DNA of 64,000 bases from Flavobacterium sp. (GTDB lineage Bacteria > Bacteroidota > Bacteroidia > Flavobacteriales > Flavobacteriaceae), in the NCBI RefSeq assembly GCF_039595935.1, contig NZ_JBCNKR010000005.1:310001-374000 (forward strand), written 5' to 3'. Below, one piece after another: positions 63,208 to 64,000 of the stretch. Each line of letters begins with the position of its first letter. Positions within the stretch are counted from its first letter, which is position 1. Below the pieces are notes generated by a model. It searched no databases. It was not told the DNA's origin and worked only from the letters and a program-made list of their open reading frames with translations. Made by a program: the position numbers and the translations under genes.

Positions 63208-64000
63208 TTAAGATTCTAAATGTTTTTTTAAAATTTCTGAAGCATTTTTTAATTCAAACTGATCTAATAAGTAATGCGCTTCCTTAATTTCCAGATTAAT
63301 TGTCGGGAATTGTCTCTTTTGAAAATTAAAAGAATTAGATTCAAATAACCATGGAAATTTTGAATAAGTAACCTTAATTAGTTCAATACCTCTTAAACCA
63401 ACATTATTATTTATCTGAGAAAAAATAGATGATAGTAGCGTATAATCTGAGGAGTAATCAACCGTAAGTCTAAAATCTTTAAAAATCTCTTCACAACTCA
63501 CCACATACTCCCCCTTTTTAAATTGAGAGTTATTTTTTATAAATAGAGTAACATGTTCTCTATCTGAATCATTTAAATTACAATTTTCAAGAGAAATCAG
63601 AGCATCTGGTGCTATTACTTCAAAATTCATTCCAATTGGCAACCCAACTGTATTTGTATAATCATTATTATTAAAAAAATGATATTTTATAGTATCATCT
63701 AATATTTTAATATCAATTACTGGATTATCTGCAGTTAGCCTTACAACACAATTATAATTATCTCTTTTGGCGATAGAAATAAACCTGCTTAAGACATCCT
63801 CTTCATTACCTCTAAAAATTTCTACTTTGTTTTTTTTACAAAATGCTTCCAATATATCATTTTCAGTATTTGTAGAACTAGCAACTATGATTTTATTATC
63901 GAATTCTGAAAAATTTAATTCATCTAGTATCCATGACAATAACGTCTTATCACCACCTAAAGGAATCGGTAATAAAATTTTACCAGGCAATCTTGTAGAT
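63208..64000 (-). CDS. SpsF/PseF-type cytidylyltransferase (5' end cut by the window)
   Basis: The visible 264 residues begin in STRLPGKILLPI, the SpsF-type CTP-binding motif (normally RMGSTRLPGK near residue 10-20), so the true start lies just beyond 64000. IIVASSTNTEND, VEIFRGNEEDVLSRF, VRLTADNPVID and YTNTVGLPIGMNFEVI follow, matching the SpsF/CTP-transferase family used to activate nonulosonic acids (for example pseudaminic acid in sporulating Bacillus-type loci). It ends the right side of the window; PseB, PseC and PseG counterparts would be expected beyond it. It is 46 bases from the GNAT gene. Confidence 0.85.
   Translation of the reverse strand, partial: STRLPGKILLPIPLGGDKTLLSWILDELNFSEFDNKIIVASSTNTENDILEAFCKKNKVEIFRGNEEDVLSRFISIAKRDNYNCVVRLTADNPVIDIKILDDTIKYHFFNNNDYTNTVGLPIGMNFEVIAPDALISLENCNLNDSDREHVTLFIKNNSQFKKGEYVVSCEEIFKDFRLTVDYSSDYTLLSSIFSQINNNVGLRGIELIKVTYSKFPWLFESNSFNFQKRQFPTINLEIKEAHYLLDQFELKNASEILKKHLES

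Noticed and set aside
1..64000. CRISPR arrays, tRNA/rRNA genes, insertion sequences, phage genes
   Set aside because: I saw no regularly spaced direct repeats, no cloverleaf or rRNA-like stretch, and no transposase or integrase frame.

Overview
The window looks like the chromosome of a Flavobacterium-type member of the Bacteroidota. The DNA is very AT-rich. Several gene starts carry the flavobacterial -7 box TANNTTTG, and Shine-Dalgarno sites are scarce. The protein repertoire also fits: a TatC with an enlarged first loop, PorV/PorQ-type and DUF4105 (Lnb-type) proteins, an LptB, and a TANNTTTG box in front of a Kdo-pathway isomerase. This assignment is inference; no rRNA or other marker is present to name a species.

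Positions 1-12812 are ordinary core genes. They run: a cluster of small REP-like palindromes at the left edge, a hypothetical protein, a COG2509 FAD-dependent protein, a small conserved protein, a RecQ helicase, kdsD, tatC, a CxxC AhpD-like protein, lptB, a membrane-anchored GH25 lysozyme, pssA, a PorV/PorQ-like outer-membrane protein and a DUF4105/Lnb-type membrane protein. The convergent gene pairs recQ/small protein and lptB/lysozyme are separated by long inverted repeats built from the same ATGTGAGATG-like words.

Positions 12815-64000 (running off the right edge) form one continuous minus-strand surface-polysaccharide locus of 51 coding units with very tight spacing, often ATGA or TAATG overlaps. 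Reading in the direction of transcription (right to left), four blocks can be seen. (1) 64000-58671: a pseudaminic-type nonulosonic acid block with a SpsF/PseF-like cytidylyltransferase, two GNAT acetyltransferases, a formyltransferase-like protein, a PIG-L deacetylase, a PseI-like synthase and a sialidase-like surface lipoprotein. (2) 58620-49806: a Wzx flippase, a Wzy-like polymerase, several glycosyltransferases and a nucleotide-sugar epimerase. (3) 49809-39871: a precursor block with a 4-reductase-like SDR, gmd and fcl (GDP-fucose), a MraY/WecA-type initiating transferase, a WxcM/FdtA-like cupin, a PglE-like aminotransferase, rfbC, rfbD and rfbA (dTDP-rhamnose, no rfbB seen), and a PglF/WbpM-like 4,6-dehydratase. 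(4) 39731-12815: an ABC O-antigen exporter (wzm, wzt) followed by many GT2/GT4 transferases, a GT32, a GT-D-like protein, a neuA/neuB/neuC set, an MBOAT/SGNH-type O-acylation pair, an acyltransferase-3, an O-antigen ligase-like protein and a WcaJ-type initiating transferase.

The locus therefore encodes two export routes (Wzx/Wzy and ABC), two lipid-linked initiating enzymes and two nonulosonic acid synthases. This suggests that two polymers, or one highly decorated one, are made here. The most unusual content is the deacetylase plus formyltransferase plus sialidase-like lipoprotein around the PseI-like synthase. Also notable are a 55-residue relic of a hexapeptide acetyltransferase that is still translationally coupled on both sides, and a RecQ that lacks all four usual zinc-binding cysteines.
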